Below, in pieces: positions 8,541 to 16,851 of a stretch of DNA of 64,000 nt; the first letter of the stretch is position 1, and each line of letters begins with the position of its first letter. The position numbers and the translations under genes were made by a program. The DNA is taken from contig NZ_KB903813.1 in NCBI RefSeq assembly GCF_000379825.1, forward strand, positions 200,292-264,291. Direction: 5' to 3'. Source of the DNA: Longispora albida DSM 44784 (lineage in GTDB: Bacteria > Actinomycetota > Actinomycetes > Mycobacteriales > Micromonosporaceae). The notes beneath the pieces are model-generated. The model made no database searches and had not been told where the DNA came from. It worked only from the letters and a program-made list of their open reading frames with translations.

Positions 8541-9116
8541 ATGGAGACGCCGCCGTGGCTGAACGCGCCGCCGGTTGAGGAGTACCCGTACGAGGAGACC
8601 CACGATCTGCGGGTCGGCCCGGATCTGCACCCGGGGCTGCTGGGCCTGCTGCCCTATGTCGGGGTGTGGCGGGGCCGGGGTCGTGGTGGGTACCCGGACA
8701 TCGAGGACTTCGACTTCGCGCAGGAGATCCGGTTCAGCCACGACGGCAGGCCGTTCCTGTTCTACGAGTCGCGTACGTGGCTGCTCGACGGCGACAGCAA
8801 GCCGATCCGCCCGGCGTCGCGTGAGGTCGGCTGGTGGCGGCCGGTGATGGTGAACGGGCAGGCCGGCGACGACGTCGAGGTGCTGCTGACGATGCCGACC
8901 GGGTTCCTGGAGCTGTACATGGGCCAGATCGACGGGCTGAAGGTCGAGATGTCGACCGACGCGCTGGTCCGCACGCCCACGGCCAAGGAGGTCACCGGCG
9001 GTCACCGGCTGTACGGGATCGTGGAGGGCGCGCTGCTCTACGCGTACGACATGGCTGCGATGGGCCACGGGCTCCAGCCGCACCTGTCGGCCCGCCTGAT
9101 CCGGGTCGCCGGGTAG
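8541..9116 (+). CDS. Nitrobindin-like heme-binding beta-barrel protein
   Basis: Product of 191 residues from ATG 8541, preceded by AAGGAG. The FABP/nitrobindin signature is present: YVGVWRGRGRGGYPDIEDF (about 42-60), then FLFYESRTWLL, and GLQPHLSARLIRV at the C-terminus, where the conserved His would act as heme ligand. Family members bind heme b and nitric oxide or peroxynitrite. Monocistronic, followed by a clear hairpin terminator. Confidence 0.82.
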   Translation: METPPWLNAPPVEEYPYEETHDLRVGPDLHPGLLGLLPYVGVWRGRGRGGYPDIEDFDFAQEIRFSHDGRPFLFYESRTWLLDGDSKPIRPASREVGWWRPVMVNGQAGDDVEVLLTMPTGFLELYMGQIDGLKVEMSTDALVRTPTAKEVTGGHRLYGIVEGALLYAYDMAAMGHGLQPHLSARLIRVAG

Positions 9117-9138
9117 CGCCGGGAGTCTGACCAGCACG

Positions 9139-9170
9139 AACCGCCGCCGGGATAGTTCCCGGCGGCGGTT
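9139..9170 (+). terminator. Hairpin terminator after the nitrobindin gene
   Basis: 14-bp perfect stem AACCGCCGCCGGGA / TCCCGGCGGCGGTT with a TAGT loop, then GTCGTTTC. Strong stem, weak T-run. Confidence 0.7.
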
Positions 9171-9183
9171 GTCGTTTCCCGCC

Positions 9184-9251
9184 ACGTGAGGACCGGCCGG
9201 CGCGAGCGCTGGGAACCTACGTGAGGACCGGCCGGCGCGGGCGCGGGGAAC
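9184..9251. repeat. 33-bp tandem direct repeat
   Basis: Two copies (9184-9216 and 9219-9251) beginning ACGTGAGGACCGGCCGGCGC, with three mismatches in the second half. Lies between the terminator and the TGTGCAC cluster. Confidence 0.7.
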
Positions 9252-9323
9252 GTGCACCCGGGACTGTGCACGTTTGCACAAAGGAGTGTGCACGTTTGCA
9301 TGTGCACCTGTGCACACGTGCAA
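9251..9323. promoter_or_regulatory. Cluster of TGTGCAC-type repeats upstream of a serine hydrolase
   Basis: TGTGCACGTTTGCA occurs exactly twice (9265-9278, 9287-9300; period 22 bp). TGTGCAC follows at 9301-9307, TGTGCACACGTGCA at 9310-9323, and CGTGCAC precedes at 9251-9257. Two helical turns of spacing suggests cooperative binding of a regulator to one face of DNA. The downstream gene starts at 9396. Confidence 0.6.
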
Positions 9324-9395
9324 AAACTCACCTAGGGGTACCGGGCGGGAAAGCCCCGATGGTGATCAGCCTCCCCGGCCACCAAGCTATTGATC

Positions 9396-10511
9396 ATGAA
9401 GTCGCTGAAGATCGTCCTCGCCGCCGGAGTCGCCGCCGCGGCCATCGCCACCACGGCCGGGCCGGCCGCCGCCGCTGCCACTCCGCTCAAGCCGCTCGAC
9501 CCGGCGGCACTCCAGCAGGCGCTCACCATCGACCAGCCGGGAGCGGCGACCGCCGCCCTGCTCCGGGTCAGCGGTACGGCGGGGAGCTGGGCCGGTGCCT
9601 CGGGCGTCGCGGATCGGCGGACGGGCCGGCTGGCCTGCCCGGACGACCGGTTCCGGATCGGCAGCGTGACGAAGGTGTTCACGTCGGCTGTCACGCTCCA
9701 GCTGGCGGCCGAGGGGAAGATCGGGCTGGACAAGCCGGTGCAGTCCTACCTGCCGGGCCTGCTGCCAGCTGCCTTCGAGCCGATCAGCGTCGGCCAGCTG
9801 CTCAACCACACCAGCGGCCTGCCGTTCGAGGTGAAGCCGGACTACGACTTCGCCAGCACGGCCTGGCAGCTGGAGCACCGGTACGACGTCGCGGACCGGG
9901 AGGAGTTCATCCGGTACGTGACGCGGACGGGGCCGATGGCCAAGCCGGGTACCGCGCAGCAGTACAACGGGGCCAACTACATCCTCGCCGGGCTGCTGAT
10001 CGAGCGGGTGACCGGGCACTCGTACGCGACCGAGGTGGAGCGCCGGATCAGCCGCCCGCTGGGCCTGCACCACACGTCCTCGCCGGTGAACGACACGCGG
10101 ATCCGGGGGCACCACACGCACGGGTACCAGATCACTGACAACGGCCTGGTGGATGTGACCCGCTGGAACCAGTCGATGTTCGTCGGCGAGGGGAACATCG
10201 TGTCGACGACGGCGGACGTGGACCGGTTCGTGACGGCGCTCCTGAGTGGACGATTGCTGCCCGCCGAGTACCAGGCCAAGCTGTTCGAGCTGCCCGCTGT
10301 GCCTGGGGCGAAATTCAGCATGGGGCTCATGGCGTACCAGATCAACGGGGTGCTGTTGTGGGGCAAGACCGGCAGCCGGCCCGGGTACACGAACGGGGTT
10401 TTCGGGACCGCCGACGGTCAGCGAGTGATCACCTACTCGGTGAACACGACGGACATGCAGAGCACCACCATGCCGGTGATCGTGCAGAACATCGCGAAGG
10501 TGACCTTCTAG
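9396..10511 (+). CDS. Secreted serine hydrolase (class C beta-lactamase / D-Ala-D-Ala carboxypeptidase family)
   Basis: Product of 371 residues from ATG 9396 with a Sec signal peptide ending near AAAAA (about 28). The serine-lysine pair is in FRIGSVTKVF (Ser near 91), the second motif is YNGANYILAGLLIE, and the KTG box is LLWGKTGSRPGYTNG. This is the serine beta-lactamase/penicillin-binding-protein fold; a carboxypeptidase or esterase role is as likely as resistance. It is followed by a 15-bp hairpin and preceded by an unusual repeat cluster that is probably its operator. Confidence 0.85.
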   Translation: MKSLKIVLAAGVAAAAIATTAGPAAAAATPLKPLDPAALQQALTIDQPGAATAALLRVSGTAGSWAGASGVADRRTGRLACPDDRFRIGSVTKVFTSAVTLQLAAEGKIGLDKPVQSYLPGLLPAAFEPISVGQLLNHTSGLPFEVKPDYDFASTAWQLEHRYDVADREEFIRYVTRTGPMAKPGTAQQYNGANYILAGLLIERVTGHSYATEVERRISRPLGLHHTSSPVNDTRIRGHHTHGYQITDNGLVDVTRWNQSMFVGEGNIVSTTADVDRFVTALLSGRLLPAEYQAKLFELPAVPGAKFSMGLMAYQINGVLLWGKTGSRPGYTNGVFGTADGQRVITYSVNTTDMQSTTMPVIVQNIAKVTF

Positions 10512-10522
10512 AAGGACACGAA

Positions 10523-10557
10523 GAAGCGGGTGCCACCTGGATGGTGGCACCCGCTTC
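10523..10557. terminator. Bidirectional hairpin between convergent genes
   Basis: 15-bp perfect stem GAAGCGGGTGCCACC / GGTGGCACCCGCTTC with loop TGGAT, followed by CTGTTCT. It lies between the serine hydrolase and the convergent Kelch gene and may stop transcription from both sides. Confidence 0.75.
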
Positions 10558-10570
10558 CTGTTCTACGTGG

Positions 10571-13500
10571 TTACTGGAGTTGCGGGTCGCGGAACAGGCT
10601 GCCGCACGAGCTGACCGGCCGCAGCGAGAAGTCCGCAGTGGTCACCAGGCCTGCCGGGACCGACACGTCCCGCGCCTGCGGGATCCAGCCGTCCTTGGCC
10701 ACGATGATCTGGTACTTGCCACGCGGCACCCAGTACGTGAACTTGCCGCCGGCCACCGAGGCCTTCAGCGTGAACTGGTTGCTGCCCGAGCCGTTGAGCT
10801 GCACGGTCGCCGGGACCGGTACCGGGGAGCCGCCGCACGGCGTCCCGGTCACTGTGCCCGTGATCTTGCCCCAGCCACTCGGCGGCTGGGCGTGCAGCAG
10901 GACGTCGGTCTTCGGCGCGGCGTACGGGGTGACGCCGCCGGCGCTCAGGGTCGCCGTGTAGTCGCCGGGCTGGTCGATCCCGTTCTCCGGCTTGGCCGTC
11001 ATGGCGACCAGGACCGTCTGCGACTTGCCGGGCTGGAGGGTGAAGGTGGCCGGGGTGGTGGCGAGCCACGGTACGTCGCCGCCGCTGGCCGTTCCGCACT
11101 GGTCGAAGCCAGCCAGCGCCTCGACGCCGGCCGAAGGCGTGAACGGGCCGGTCCAGCCACCGATCTTGTAGGCACCGCAGGCACCAGCACCACGCGCGGT
11201 CGGTACCCGGGCCTCCGGCAGCTCGGCCCACGTGTTGCCGGCCGGGTCGTAGGCGAACGACCGGTTGGTCAGCATCGTGGAGTTGCCGGTGATGCCGCCC
11301 ATGAGGACGAGCTGGCCGTTGGCTGCGGCGTCGCTCGAACCCCACAGGTCGATCGGCAGGTCGGCGATCGCGGTCCAGGCGTTGGCGCCCGGGTCGTAGG
11401 AGTAGCCGTCCTTGTAGGCGCTGTCGGCGGCGCCACCAGCGCAGACCGCCTTGCCGCCCAGCCCGGCGCAGCTGGTCCAGGAGACGCCGTGCGGGTACGC
11501 CGCAGCGGTGCCGAACGTGCCGGCCGCCGTGTCGAACACGACCACGTCGGACGTGTCGTCACAGGCGGAGTTGGCGCAGCCACCGACCAGGTAGATCTTG
11601 GTACCGATGACGGCGACACCGGCACCGGCCTTCGGAGCCGGGTTGGTCACGCCGAGCGTGCTCCACGTGTTGCTGGCCGCGTCGTAGACGTCCACGGAGG
11701 AGTTGTTACCGCTCGCGCCGAAGCCGCCGAAGGCGTACACCTTGCCGCCGACGTAGGCGACCTGCGGCTTGGAGCGGGCGGTCGGCATGTCGGCGCCGGC
11801 CGACCACGCGTTGGTCTCGCGGTCGTAGATGTAGATCTTGCGGGTGTTCGGCCCGTCGGAGTTACCGCCGACCGAGTACACCTTGCCGCCGCCGGCCGTC
11901 GCCGAGTTGTCGGAGATGGCTGACGGGTAGGACGCGACGTCCGACCAGCTGCCGTCGGCGACCGGGGCCAGCGAGGCCGGGGTGTGCGTGACGCCGGAGC
12001 GCTCCTTGTCGGCGTCGGCTGCGACGAACTTGCCGCTGCCGTCAGCCGCCACGAAGCCCTTGCTCACGCCACCGGCCACGACCACCGTGCGCACACCGGC
12101 GCCCGGCTTGTTCATGGTCGGGGTCACGGTGCCCGCCTGCTCGCCGAGCGTCACGTCGACCGGCGCGGAGCCGGTGTTCTTCACGCTGACGTAGGCGTTG
12201 CGGTTGCTGCCGACCGTCGTCCACGCCTCGATCAGCGGGGAGTCGAAGGCCAGGCGCGGGGCCTTGAGGGCCGAGTCGGACCGGACCGCGCCGTCGGCGG
12301 CCACGTTCACGACCGGCGTCTCCTTGACGTAGCCGGCCTTGGCGACGGAGAACTCGGTCGAGCCCGTAGCCGAGGAGAACAGCCAGAAGAAGCCGTCGGC
12401 CAGGTTCGGGTCGTCCGGCGTACCGGCGGTGGTGGCCTTCTCGGCCGGCTTGGCCACGCTGGCCACCGCCGCGCCGTTCACGGCCGAACCGGTGTTGACG
12501 TCGGAGACGTTACCGACGACGAGGCCACCGGCCACCGGGTCGCAGGACCGGTTCTGCACGGTGACGTTGTCGACCTGCCACCAGTAGTCGTACGTGCCGA
12601 CGTACTTGAACCGCAGCTGCGCGGCAGGCTGCCCGCCGAAGTCGGCGAGCGAGACCTCGTTGACGACCGGGCCGCGCTGGCTCTGCCCGGCCTGCCGGTG
12701 CCAGAGGTTGACCCAGGTCGCGCCGCCGTCGGTGGTGATGTCGACGTCGACGGTGTCACGGGTGAAGGTCCGGTAGTCGCTGTTGAAGCGGAGTACCGGG
12801 GTCGCCGTGCTGGTCAGGTCGAACACCGGGGACAGCATGGACGTGTCCTGGTGCTTGCCGGAGCCGTAGAAGTCGCTGTCGGCGATGGCGAAGCCGCCGG
12901 TACCGCCGGTGAGGTTCCCCCGGGGCTTCGGGTCGTTGAAGACCCAGTTGCCCTGGGTGGTCTCCGCAGTCACGGTCCAGCCTGCCGGGGTCGTGCCGCC
13001 GTCGAAGGTCTCGCTGAGCACCGGTGCGCCCATGTTGACCTTGTACCCGGCGGCGGTGCACGCCCCGTCGACCTTCAGCGGCGCGTCCTGCACGATGTCG
13101 GCCTCTGAGCCGGGCATGGTGACGACGCGTTCGGAGTAGCCGCCGTACACCGGGGTGTACGCGATGATCGTCTTCACGCCCTTGGGCACGGACAGCGTGT
13201 ACTCGCCGGTCGCCGGGTTGGTGTACGTCGCGGACGGCTGCCCGACGACCTGCACCTTGGCGTACAGCGGGTACCCGTGGCCGGAGGCGTCCTTGACGAC
13301 ACCGCTGAGCTTGACGCTCGGCGCCGGCGTCAGGTTCACGCTCTTGGTAACGGTGCCGTCCTCGGTGACGTCCACAGTGGTCGACAGCGGTGCGAAGCCG
13401 TACGCGGAGAATTCAATGGTCTGCGAGCCGGCCGCGGCCGTGAGTGAATACCTGCCGTCTGGCTGGGTGAGCACGGCGGTACCGTTGACCTCGACCCGCG

Positions 13501-13714
13501 CGCCGGAGATGGCCGCTCCGGACGAAGAGTTGTAGACGTAGCCGGACACAGTCCCGATGCCGGCGACGTTGAGGTTTGAGTTCTGGCTGGTGAGGGGAGT
13601 AGTGCCACCAGTGGCCGCGACTGCGGGCGCTGGGCTGGCGCCGAGCATCGCCAGCACGGTGGCTGCCGCGAGTGCCGGTGGAGCGAGGATGCGTCGTGCG
13701 TGGACTATCGCCAC
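10571..13714 (-). CDS. Large secreted protein with carboxypeptidase-regulatory-like and Kelch domains
   Basis: Product of 1047 residues. GTG 13714 is preceded by GGAGGT five bases away. A Sec signal peptide (AALAAATVLAML, ASPAPAVAA) is followed by CarboxypepD_reg-like beta domains (GYVYNSSSGAAISGARVEVN, near 56-75), a MAM/jelly-roll-like region with NWVFNDPKPRG and DYWWQVDNVTV (about 240-390), another regulatory-like domain, then a Kelch propeller (repeats such as GGKVYSVGGNSDG, GGKVYAFGGFG, GTKIYLVGGCA; about 590-900) and a final beta domain. It is probably exported and surface- or medium-located; ligand unknown. It may interact with polysaccharide or protein, but nothing shows which. Confidence 0.82.
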   Translation of the reverse strand: MAIVHARRILAPPALAAATVLAMLGASPAPAVAATGGTTPLTSQNSNLNVAGIGTVSGYVYNSSSGAAISGARVEVNGTAVLTQPDGRYSLTAAAGSQTIEFSAYGFAPLSTTVDVTEDGTVTKSVNLTPAPSVKLSGVVKDASGHGYPLYAKVQVVGQPSATYTNPATGEYTLSVPKGVKTIIAYTPVYGGYSERVVTMPGSEADIVQDAPLKVDGACTAAGYKVNMGAPVLSETFDGGTTPAGWTVTAETTQGNWVFNDPKPRGNLTGGTGGFAIADSDFYGSGKHQDTSMLSPVFDLTSTATPVLRFNSDYRTFTRDTVDVDITTDGGATWVNLWHRQAGQSQRGPVVNEVSLADFGGQPAAQLRFKYVGTYDYWWQVDNVTVQNRSCDPVAGGLVVGNVSDVNTGSAVNGAAVASVAKPAEKATTAGTPDDPNLADGFFWLFSSATGSTEFSVAKAGYVKETPVVNVAADGAVRSDSALKAPRLAFDSPLIEAWTTVGSNRNAYVSVKNTGSAPVDVTLGEQAGTVTPTMNKPGAGVRTVVVAGGVSKGFVAADGSGKFVAADADKERSGVTHTPASLAPVADGSWSDVASYPSAISDNSATAGGGKVYSVGGNSDGPNTRKIYIYDRETNAWSAGADMPTARSKPQVAYVGGKVYAFGGFGASGNNSSVDVYDAASNTWSTLGVTNPAPKAGAGVAVIGTKIYLVGGCANSACDDTSDVVVFDTAAGTFGTAAAYPHGVSWTSCAGLGGKAVCAGGAADSAYKDGYSYDPGANAWTAIADLPIDLWGSSDAAANGQLVLMGGITGNSTMLTNRSFAYDPAGNTWAELPEARVPTARGAGACGAYKIGGWTGPFTPSAGVEALAGFDQCGTASGGDVPWLATTPATFTLQPGKSQTVLVAMTAKPENGIDQPGDYTATLSAGGVTPYAAPKTDVLLHAQPPSGWGKITGTVTGTPCGGSPVPVPATVQLNGSGSNQFTLKASVAGGKFTYWVPRGKYQIIVAKDGWIPQARDVSVPAGLVTTADFSLRPVSSCGSLFRDPQLQ

Positions 13715-13911
13715 GTGTGACCTCCGGTTTCGCTGGTTCCTGACTGATCGATGCTCCCCACTGTGGAATCAGGCATTCAAGACCATGATTCTGGCAGTTT
13801 CTGGTCAGGTTCCTGTCAGTAGTAACGCCACTGTCCGTAGTGGGGTCTTGACGTCAGCCGGGCGGGTCGGATTGGCTATGAGACGAACGTCCCCCCGGAA
13901 GGTGGTACGAC

Positions 13912-14481
13912 ATGGTGGCTCCAGTCATCCGATTGGCCGAGGTCGAGCCGGCTGGGGCCGTGCGCCGCCGGACGAATCTCGGCCAGGCGCTCGAAGGCGA
14001 GCTGCCGCTGGTCGTCTGTGTCACGCCGGACGCGGGGCTGCGGCTGCGGCTCGCCAAGGAGCTCGACGGGGCCGGTGTCGTTCTCATGTGCCCTGACCTG
14101 GACACTCTCCGTTCCCTGCTCGCCACGCCCGTCCGGACTGGTCCGCCGGTCCTCACCGACCCCGGCGTCGTCGAGGTGGGGGAGCTGACGATGGACCGGC
14201 GGGCGGCCCAGGTCACCTGGCGGGGCAGCCCGGTCGAGCTGACCAGGATCGAGCGCGAGCTGCTCGACAGCCTGGCCACCCCGGCGGGCCGGGTCTGGAG
14301 CTACGAACGGTTGTACAGAAGGGTGTGGCGTTCCGCCTATCTCGGCGACGCCTCGGTGCTCCACTCCGCCGTGAAGCGCCTGCGCCGCAAGCTCCGGGAG
14401 GCCGGCGTCTCGGTCGGCGTGGAGACGGTGCGCGGGGTCGGCTACCGCCTACGGCAGGGGATACCCCGCGAGGTGCTGTAG
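13912..14481 (+). CDS. Orphan OmpR-type winged-helix protein with degenerate receiver
   Basis: Product of 189 residues. The last ~95 residues are a trans_reg_C winged helix (VELTRIERELLDSLATPAGR, then SYERLYRRVWRSAYLGDASV and LHSAVKRLRRKLR). The N-terminal ~85 residues (PLVVCVTPDAGLRLRLAKEL) look like a shrunken receiver and lack the acidic pocket and phospho-Asp. No histidine kinase is next to it. It probably binds DNA without phosphorylation. The 3' end overlaps the convergent aminotransferase by 33 bp. GGAAGG upstream of ATG 13912 is the likely binding site for ribosomes. Confidence 0.7.
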   Translation: MVAPVIRLAEVEPAGAVRRRTNLGQALEGELPLVVCVTPDAGLRLRLAKELDGAGVVLMCPDLDTLRSLLATPVRTGPPVLTDPGVVEVGELTMDRRAAQVTWRGSPVELTRIERELLDSLATPAGRVWSYERLYRRVWRSAYLGDASVLHSAVKRLRRKLREAGVSVGVETVRGVGYRLRQGIPREVL

Positions 14482-15228
14482 TTCGGCCGTCGCGGCCGAG
14501 GGTTCCAGCGGCTGGCCGTCGATCGCGGTCACGGCCACCAGGCCACGCAGGGCCGAGGTCAGCCAGACCCCGTCCGAGGCCCGGAGGTCGTCCACTGTGG
14601 CATGCCCGGTCGCGGCCGCGAATCGCGAGTTCGCCAGGACAAAGGCCGATGTCGTACCCGCGAGCAGCGGCGCACTGTCCCCAGTGGTGTGCAGGGTGCC
14701 GCCCGCCAGCCAGAGCAGATTCGCGGTCGGGGCCTCCACGGCGTACCCCTCGGCGGAGATCCACAGCGCGTCGTCGTGGCCGGCGGCGGCTGCGGTCTTC
14801 AGTGCGGCGAGGTTCCCGGCGTACGAGAGAATCTTGGCGCGGGGGAACGGCAGGTCCGGGAGCGGCATTGTCATGATCGACACACCCGTGCGCCGGGCCA
14901 GTTTGCTCTTGTCCGGGACGGGGGCGACGGTGACGTACGCTGCGCCGCCGCGCGTCAGGACGATCCGGAGCGCTCCTTCGGCCTCCGGCCAGGCGGCTGC
15001 GGCCTCGAAGGCGAGTTCTCGCAGGCCAGAGGGCATGGTGAGACCAAGATCTGCGGTGCTCCGGGCGAGCCGGGCGAGGTGGTCATCGATCAGCCAGGGC
15101 TGCCCGGACCGGACATGCACGGTCTCGAAGGCACCATCACCCCGCAGGGCACCAGGGTCGTCCGCGCGCAGCACGGGCGTCTCCGGCGGGACAAGTCCCC
15201 GGCCGAGCACGGCGAGAAGGCGGCTCAC
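14449..15228 (-). CDS. Class IV aminotransferase (aminodeoxychorismate lyase-like)
   Basis: PLP enzyme of fold type IV, 259 residues. GDGAFETVHVRSGQPWLIDD near residue 30, AKILSYAGNLAALKTAAAAG (about 130-149, with the likely PLP lysine) and EAPTANLLWLAGGTL are typical of PabC/IlvE/D-amino-acid aminotransferases. The likely role is 4-amino-4-deoxychorismate lyase in p-aminobenzoate and folate synthesis, which would fit its divergent partner, the folate-dependent ygfZ-like gene. Substrate cannot be fixed from sequence. The GTG is preceded by TAAGAT six bases away, so the mRNA is probably leaderless. Confidence 0.75.
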   Translation of the reverse strand: MSRLLAVLGRGLVPPETPVLRADDPGALRGDGAFETVHVRSGQPWLIDDHLARLARSTADLGLTMPSGLRELAFEAAAAWPEAEGALRIVLTRGGAAYVTVAPVPDKSKLARRTGVSIMTMPLPDLPFPRAKILSYAGNLAALKTAAAAGHDDALWISAEGYAVEAPTANLLWLAGGTLHTTGDSAPLLAGTTSAFVLANSRFAAATGHATVDDLRASDGVWLTSALRGLVAVTAIDGQPLEPSAATAELQHLAGYPLP

Positions 15229-15234
15229 CCCGCC

Positions 15235-15248
15235 ATCTTAGATACCAT
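15235..15248. promoter_or_regulatory. Overlapping divergent leaderless promoters
   Basis: TAAGAT on the minus strand (15235-15240) serves GTG 15228 and TACCAT on the plus strand (15243-15248) serves GTG 15255, each with a 6-nt spacer. Only 26 bp separate the two start codons, so the two polymerases must compete. Confidence 0.6.
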
Positions 15249-15254
15249 CGAAAG

Positions 15255-16277
15255 GTGAACCGGGGAGTGATCATGAACGCGGTGATGGGTGAGGGACGAG
15301 ACGCCGGGGTGCCGGTGCACTATGGCGACCCAGCCCGCGAGCAGCGGATCCTGGCGAATGAGGCCGGTCTGGTCGACCGCTCGCACCGCGGGGTGATCGC
15401 CGTTCCCGGCGAGGACAGGCTGAGCTGGCTGCACGACCTCACCACGCAGTACCTGCACGGTGACGTCTCGGGCACCGAGCTGCTCTTCCTCTCCCCGCAC
15501 GGCCACGTCGAGCACCACGCCGTGCTCGCCGACGTCGACGGCACGGCCTGGCTCGACGTCGAGGGCGCCCCGAACGGCCTCCTCGAATACCTGCACCGCA
15601 TGCGCTTCCTGCTCCGCGTCGAGCCGTGCGACATGAGCCAGGAGATGAGCCTGTACTCGCTCGTCGGCCCCGAAGCCGCCCTCGCCGGCATCGACCTCGG
15701 CCCCGTCGACGAGCTCCCGGTACCCGGCCCGAAGTTCGCCTCGGCCGACCTGCCCAAGCGCCCATCCGTCGCGTACCCGGTCGCGCCGCTGCCCGGTGGC
15801 GGGTTCGCCCGCCGCATGCCCTACGGCATCGACCTGATGCTCCCGCGCGGCTCGAAGTACCTCGACGAGATCGAGGTGCCCTGGTGCGGGCTGTGGGCCT
15901 TCGAGGCGATGCGCGTCGAGGCGCACCGGCCACGGCTGGGCTTCGAGACCGACCACAAGACCCTCCCCGCCGAGGTCGACTGGCTCGCCAGCGCCGTGCA
16001 CCTCGACAAGGGCTGCTACCGGGGCCAGGAGACCATCGCCCGCGTGCACAACCTGGGCCGCCCGCCGCGCCGCCTGGTCCTGCTGCACCTCGACGGCGTG
16101 GACGAGGAACTGCCGGCCGTGGGCTCGGCTGTCGAGCTGGACGGCCGGGCCGTCGGCTTCGTCGGCACGACCGTGCGGCACCACGAGCTGGGCCAGGTCG
16201 CCCTCGCCGTCCTCAAGCGCTCGGTCGCCGACGACGCCAAACTCAAGATCGGCGCCAGGGCCGCAGCGATCGACTAG
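15255..16277 (+). CDS. ygfZ: YgfZ/GcvT-family folate-binding protein
   Basis: Product of 340 residues from GTG 15255. The diagnostic YgfZ motif KGCYRGQETIARVHNLG is at about residues 253-269, including the conserved cysteine. Upstream is the GcvT-like fold with LVDRSHRGVIAVPGEDRLSW. YgfZ/IBA57 proteins bind tetrahydrofolate and help mature iron-sulfur enzymes. It is divergent from a probable folate-pathway aminotransferase, a pairing that makes sense. Transcript is predicted leaderless. Confidence 0.88.
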   Translation: MNRGVIMNAVMGEGRDAGVPVHYGDPAREQRILANEAGLVDRSHRGVIAVPGEDRLSWLHDLTTQYLHGDVSGTELLFLSPHGHVEHHAVLADVDGTAWLDVEGAPNGLLEYLHRMRFLLRVEPCDMSQEMSLYSLVGPEAALAGIDLGPVDELPVPGPKFASADLPKRPSVAYPVAPLPGGGFARRMPYGIDLMLPRGSKYLDEIEVPWCGLWAFEAMRVEAHRPRLGFETDHKTLPAEVDWLASAVHLDKGCYRGQETIARVHNLGRPPRRLVLLHLDGVDEELPAVGSAVELDGRAVGFVGTTVRHHELGQVALAVLKRSVADDAKLKIGARAAAID

Positions 16278-16285
16278 CTACGCGA

Positions 16286-16549
16286 TCACCGTTCGTAGAC
16301 TTCGCGGCGGTTGCCAACCCGGTAGACAGTTACTGTGCGGGGGCCATCGTCCACCACATAGATCACCCGATAGTCGCCGGCCCGAAGACGGTATGTGCCT
16401 GATGGCTCGCCGGTCATCGCCTTGATTCCGTGCGGCCTGGGTTCGGTGACCAGGCCGAGGATGGCTTTCAGCGCTTCCCCGAAAGCGGCACGTGGGAGTT
16501 TCTGGAGCTCGCGGAGCGCCGCTGGGTGGATGTCGACCTGATAGGTCAT
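16286..16549 (-). CDS. RelE-family toxin
   Basis: Product of 87 residues with the RelE/ParE fold: MTYQVDIHPAALRELQKLP, then a central RLRAGDYRVIYVVDD (the RLR.GDYRVIY motif typical of RelE) and VYRVGNRREVY at the C-terminus. Members cleave mRNA on the ribosome. Its ATG overlaps the antitoxin stop (ATGA at 16546-16549). Antitoxin-first order with coupling is typical. Confidence 0.88.
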   Translation of the reverse strand: MTYQVDIHPAALRELQKLPRAAFGEALKAILGLVTEPRPHGIKAMTGEPSGTYRLRAGDYRVIYVVDDGPRTVTVYRVGNRREVYER

Positions 16550-16797
16550 GCCGCATCGAGCTGGCGGAGAGCCTCATCCAGCGGGATTGGCTTCTGGCCG
16601 TCAGCCATGCGCTCACGGACCAGGGCCATGTCGGCCGCGTCGCGGAGGGCCTCCAGCTCCTGCCAATCCTCGAAGCCGATGATGACTGCCTCTGGGTGAC
16701 CGTATCGGGTGATGACGGCGGGCTCACGTGTGCGCTGAACGTCCAGCACGATCGAACCGAGCTGATCTCGGGCGTCCTTGAGCGGGAACTCAGTCAT
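16546..16797 (-). CDS. Phd/YefM-family antitoxin
   Basis: Product of 83 residues from ATG 16797 (MTEFPLKDARDQLGSIVLDV). The Phd/YefM fold is shown by the N-terminal DNA-binding part and EPAVITRYGHPEAVIIGFED (about 27-46), followed by an acidic helical tail that would wrap the toxin. ATG 16797 is preferred over 16812 because the palindromic operator at 16802-16817 lies immediately upstream. Together with relE it forms a self-regulated module. Confidence 0.85.
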   Translation of the reverse strand: MTEFPLKDARDQLGSIVLDVQRTREPAVITRYGHPEAVIIGFEDWQELEALRDAADMALVRERMADGQKPIPLDEALRQLDAA

Positions 16798-16801
16798 GCA
16801 A

Positions 16802-16817
16802 ACAGTGTACACACTGT
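16802..16817. promoter_or_regulatory. Palindromic operator of the Phd/RelE module
   Basis: ACAGTGTACACACTGT: arms ACAGTGT and ACACTGT around AC. It sits directly upstream of the antitoxin ATG, where Phd/YefM proteins usually bind for autorepression. Confidence 0.65.
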
Positions 16818-16851
16818 GCCCTCTGTACCGTTGCCTTTGGTTTGCTGGCGA

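Noticed and set aside
9251-9323. CRISPR-like array
   Set aside because: Repeat units are 7-14 bp with uneven spacing and no spacer-like unique segments of constant length; an operator cluster explains it better.
11984-13108. Long open frames antisense to the Kelch gene
   Set aside because: They run inside a clear 1047-residue coding sequence, read as Arg/Gly/Ala-rich text without domains and have no start signals. High GC makes such shadow frames common.
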